A DNA stretch of 64,000 nt from Blastocatellia bacterium AA13 (GTDB taxonomy: Bacteria; Acidobacteriota; Blastocatellia; UBA7656): NCBI GenBank assembly GCA_003222245.1, contig QHVH01000029.1, positions 1 through 64,000 on the forward strand, read 5' to 3'. Of this stretch, positions 63,898 to 64,000 are shown one piece after another. How positions within the stretch are numbered: the first letter of the stretch is position 1; every line of letters begins with the position of its first letter. A model generated the notes under the pieces. That model saw only the letters and a list, made by a program, of their open reading frames with translations, searched no databases and was not told the origin of the DNA. A program made the position numbers and the translations under genes.

Positions 63898-64000
63898 ATG
63901 AGCGAAGAATCCAGGCAGGCCTTGAAGGTGTTCTTTACAAATTGGATCTTAATCGGAGCCCTTTTCGGATTTAATCTTCTGCATTATCTAAAGCGAGGAG
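63898..64000 (+). CDS. Partial membrane protein, cut by window end
   Basis: An ATG at 63898 with GAGGA about 11 nt upstream opens a frame that runs to the window edge: SEESRQALKVFFTNWILIGA then LFGFNLLHYLKRG. The stretch from residue 11 is hydrophobic and looks like the first membrane helix. Only 34 residues are visible, so I cannot name it. Confidence 0.5.
   Translation, partial: MSEESRQALKVFFTNWILIGALFGFNLLHYLKRG

Overview
The window looks like a chromosome segment of an Acidobacteriota member, probably class Blastocatellia. The evidence is two large von Willebrand factor A proteins of the type that is expanded in acidobacteria, a DUF2127 membrane protein, a B12-dependent class II ribonucleotide reductase, an ECF sigma factor coupled to a Ser/Thr kinase, and many short palindromic or minisatellite repeats between genes. 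This placement is inferred from gene content; no rRNA gene is present.

Region 1 (1-15.4 kb) is a type III CRISPR-Cas locus read entirely on the + strand. It has a 37-nt-repeat array, cas6, cas10, and four effector genes whose order and fusions match the type III-D variant (III-Dv) known from Synechocystis: a Cas7-Cas5-Cas11 fusion, Cas7-2x, Csx19 and a large Cas7 with an insertion. Cas10 keeps a GGDD cyclase motif and lacks the N-terminal HD nuclease, so the complex should signal through cyclic oligoadenylate. Three ancillary genes follow: a Card1/Can2-like CARF nuclease, a Csx3-like ring nuclease and a CHAT-SAVED protein, which is a caspase-like protease fused to a cyclic-nucleotide sensor. 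No cas1 or cas2 is present, and both ends of the array are damaged.

Region 2 (15.4-24.6 kb) is accessory. It holds a cluster of hairpins, a divergent pair (acidic-tailed unknown protein and ribbon-helix-helix regulator), a small secreted peptide divergent from a TPR protein, a truncated outer-membrane barrel gene, the sigma factor-kinase operon, a lipoprotein, a nucleotidyltransferase, a duplicated small ORF and tandem palindromic repeats.

Region 3 (24.6-30.7 kb) is a nitrate reduction operon: NarI-like membrane subunit, molybdopterin nitrate reductase, four-cluster ferredoxin subunit, Rieske protein, small membrane protein and NarK transporter. It is followed by a decayed hemerythrin gene and a minus-strand cobalamin riboswitch in front of a DUF5522 mini-gene.

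Region 4 (31-64 kb) is mostly envelope, secreted and metabolic genes: zinc-ribbon membrane proteins, VWA proteins, nrdJ, two DinB-like paralogues, a frameshifted bacilliredoxin gene, a frameshifted amino-acid permease, a dienelactone hydrolase, DUF885 and S41 peptidases, an amidase, a metallo-beta-lactamase-fold hydrolase, a DJ-1/PfpI protein, a VOC protein, a GT-C type membrane protein and several uncharacterised proteins. Minisatellites of exact 25-nt and 15-nt period lie near the right edge.
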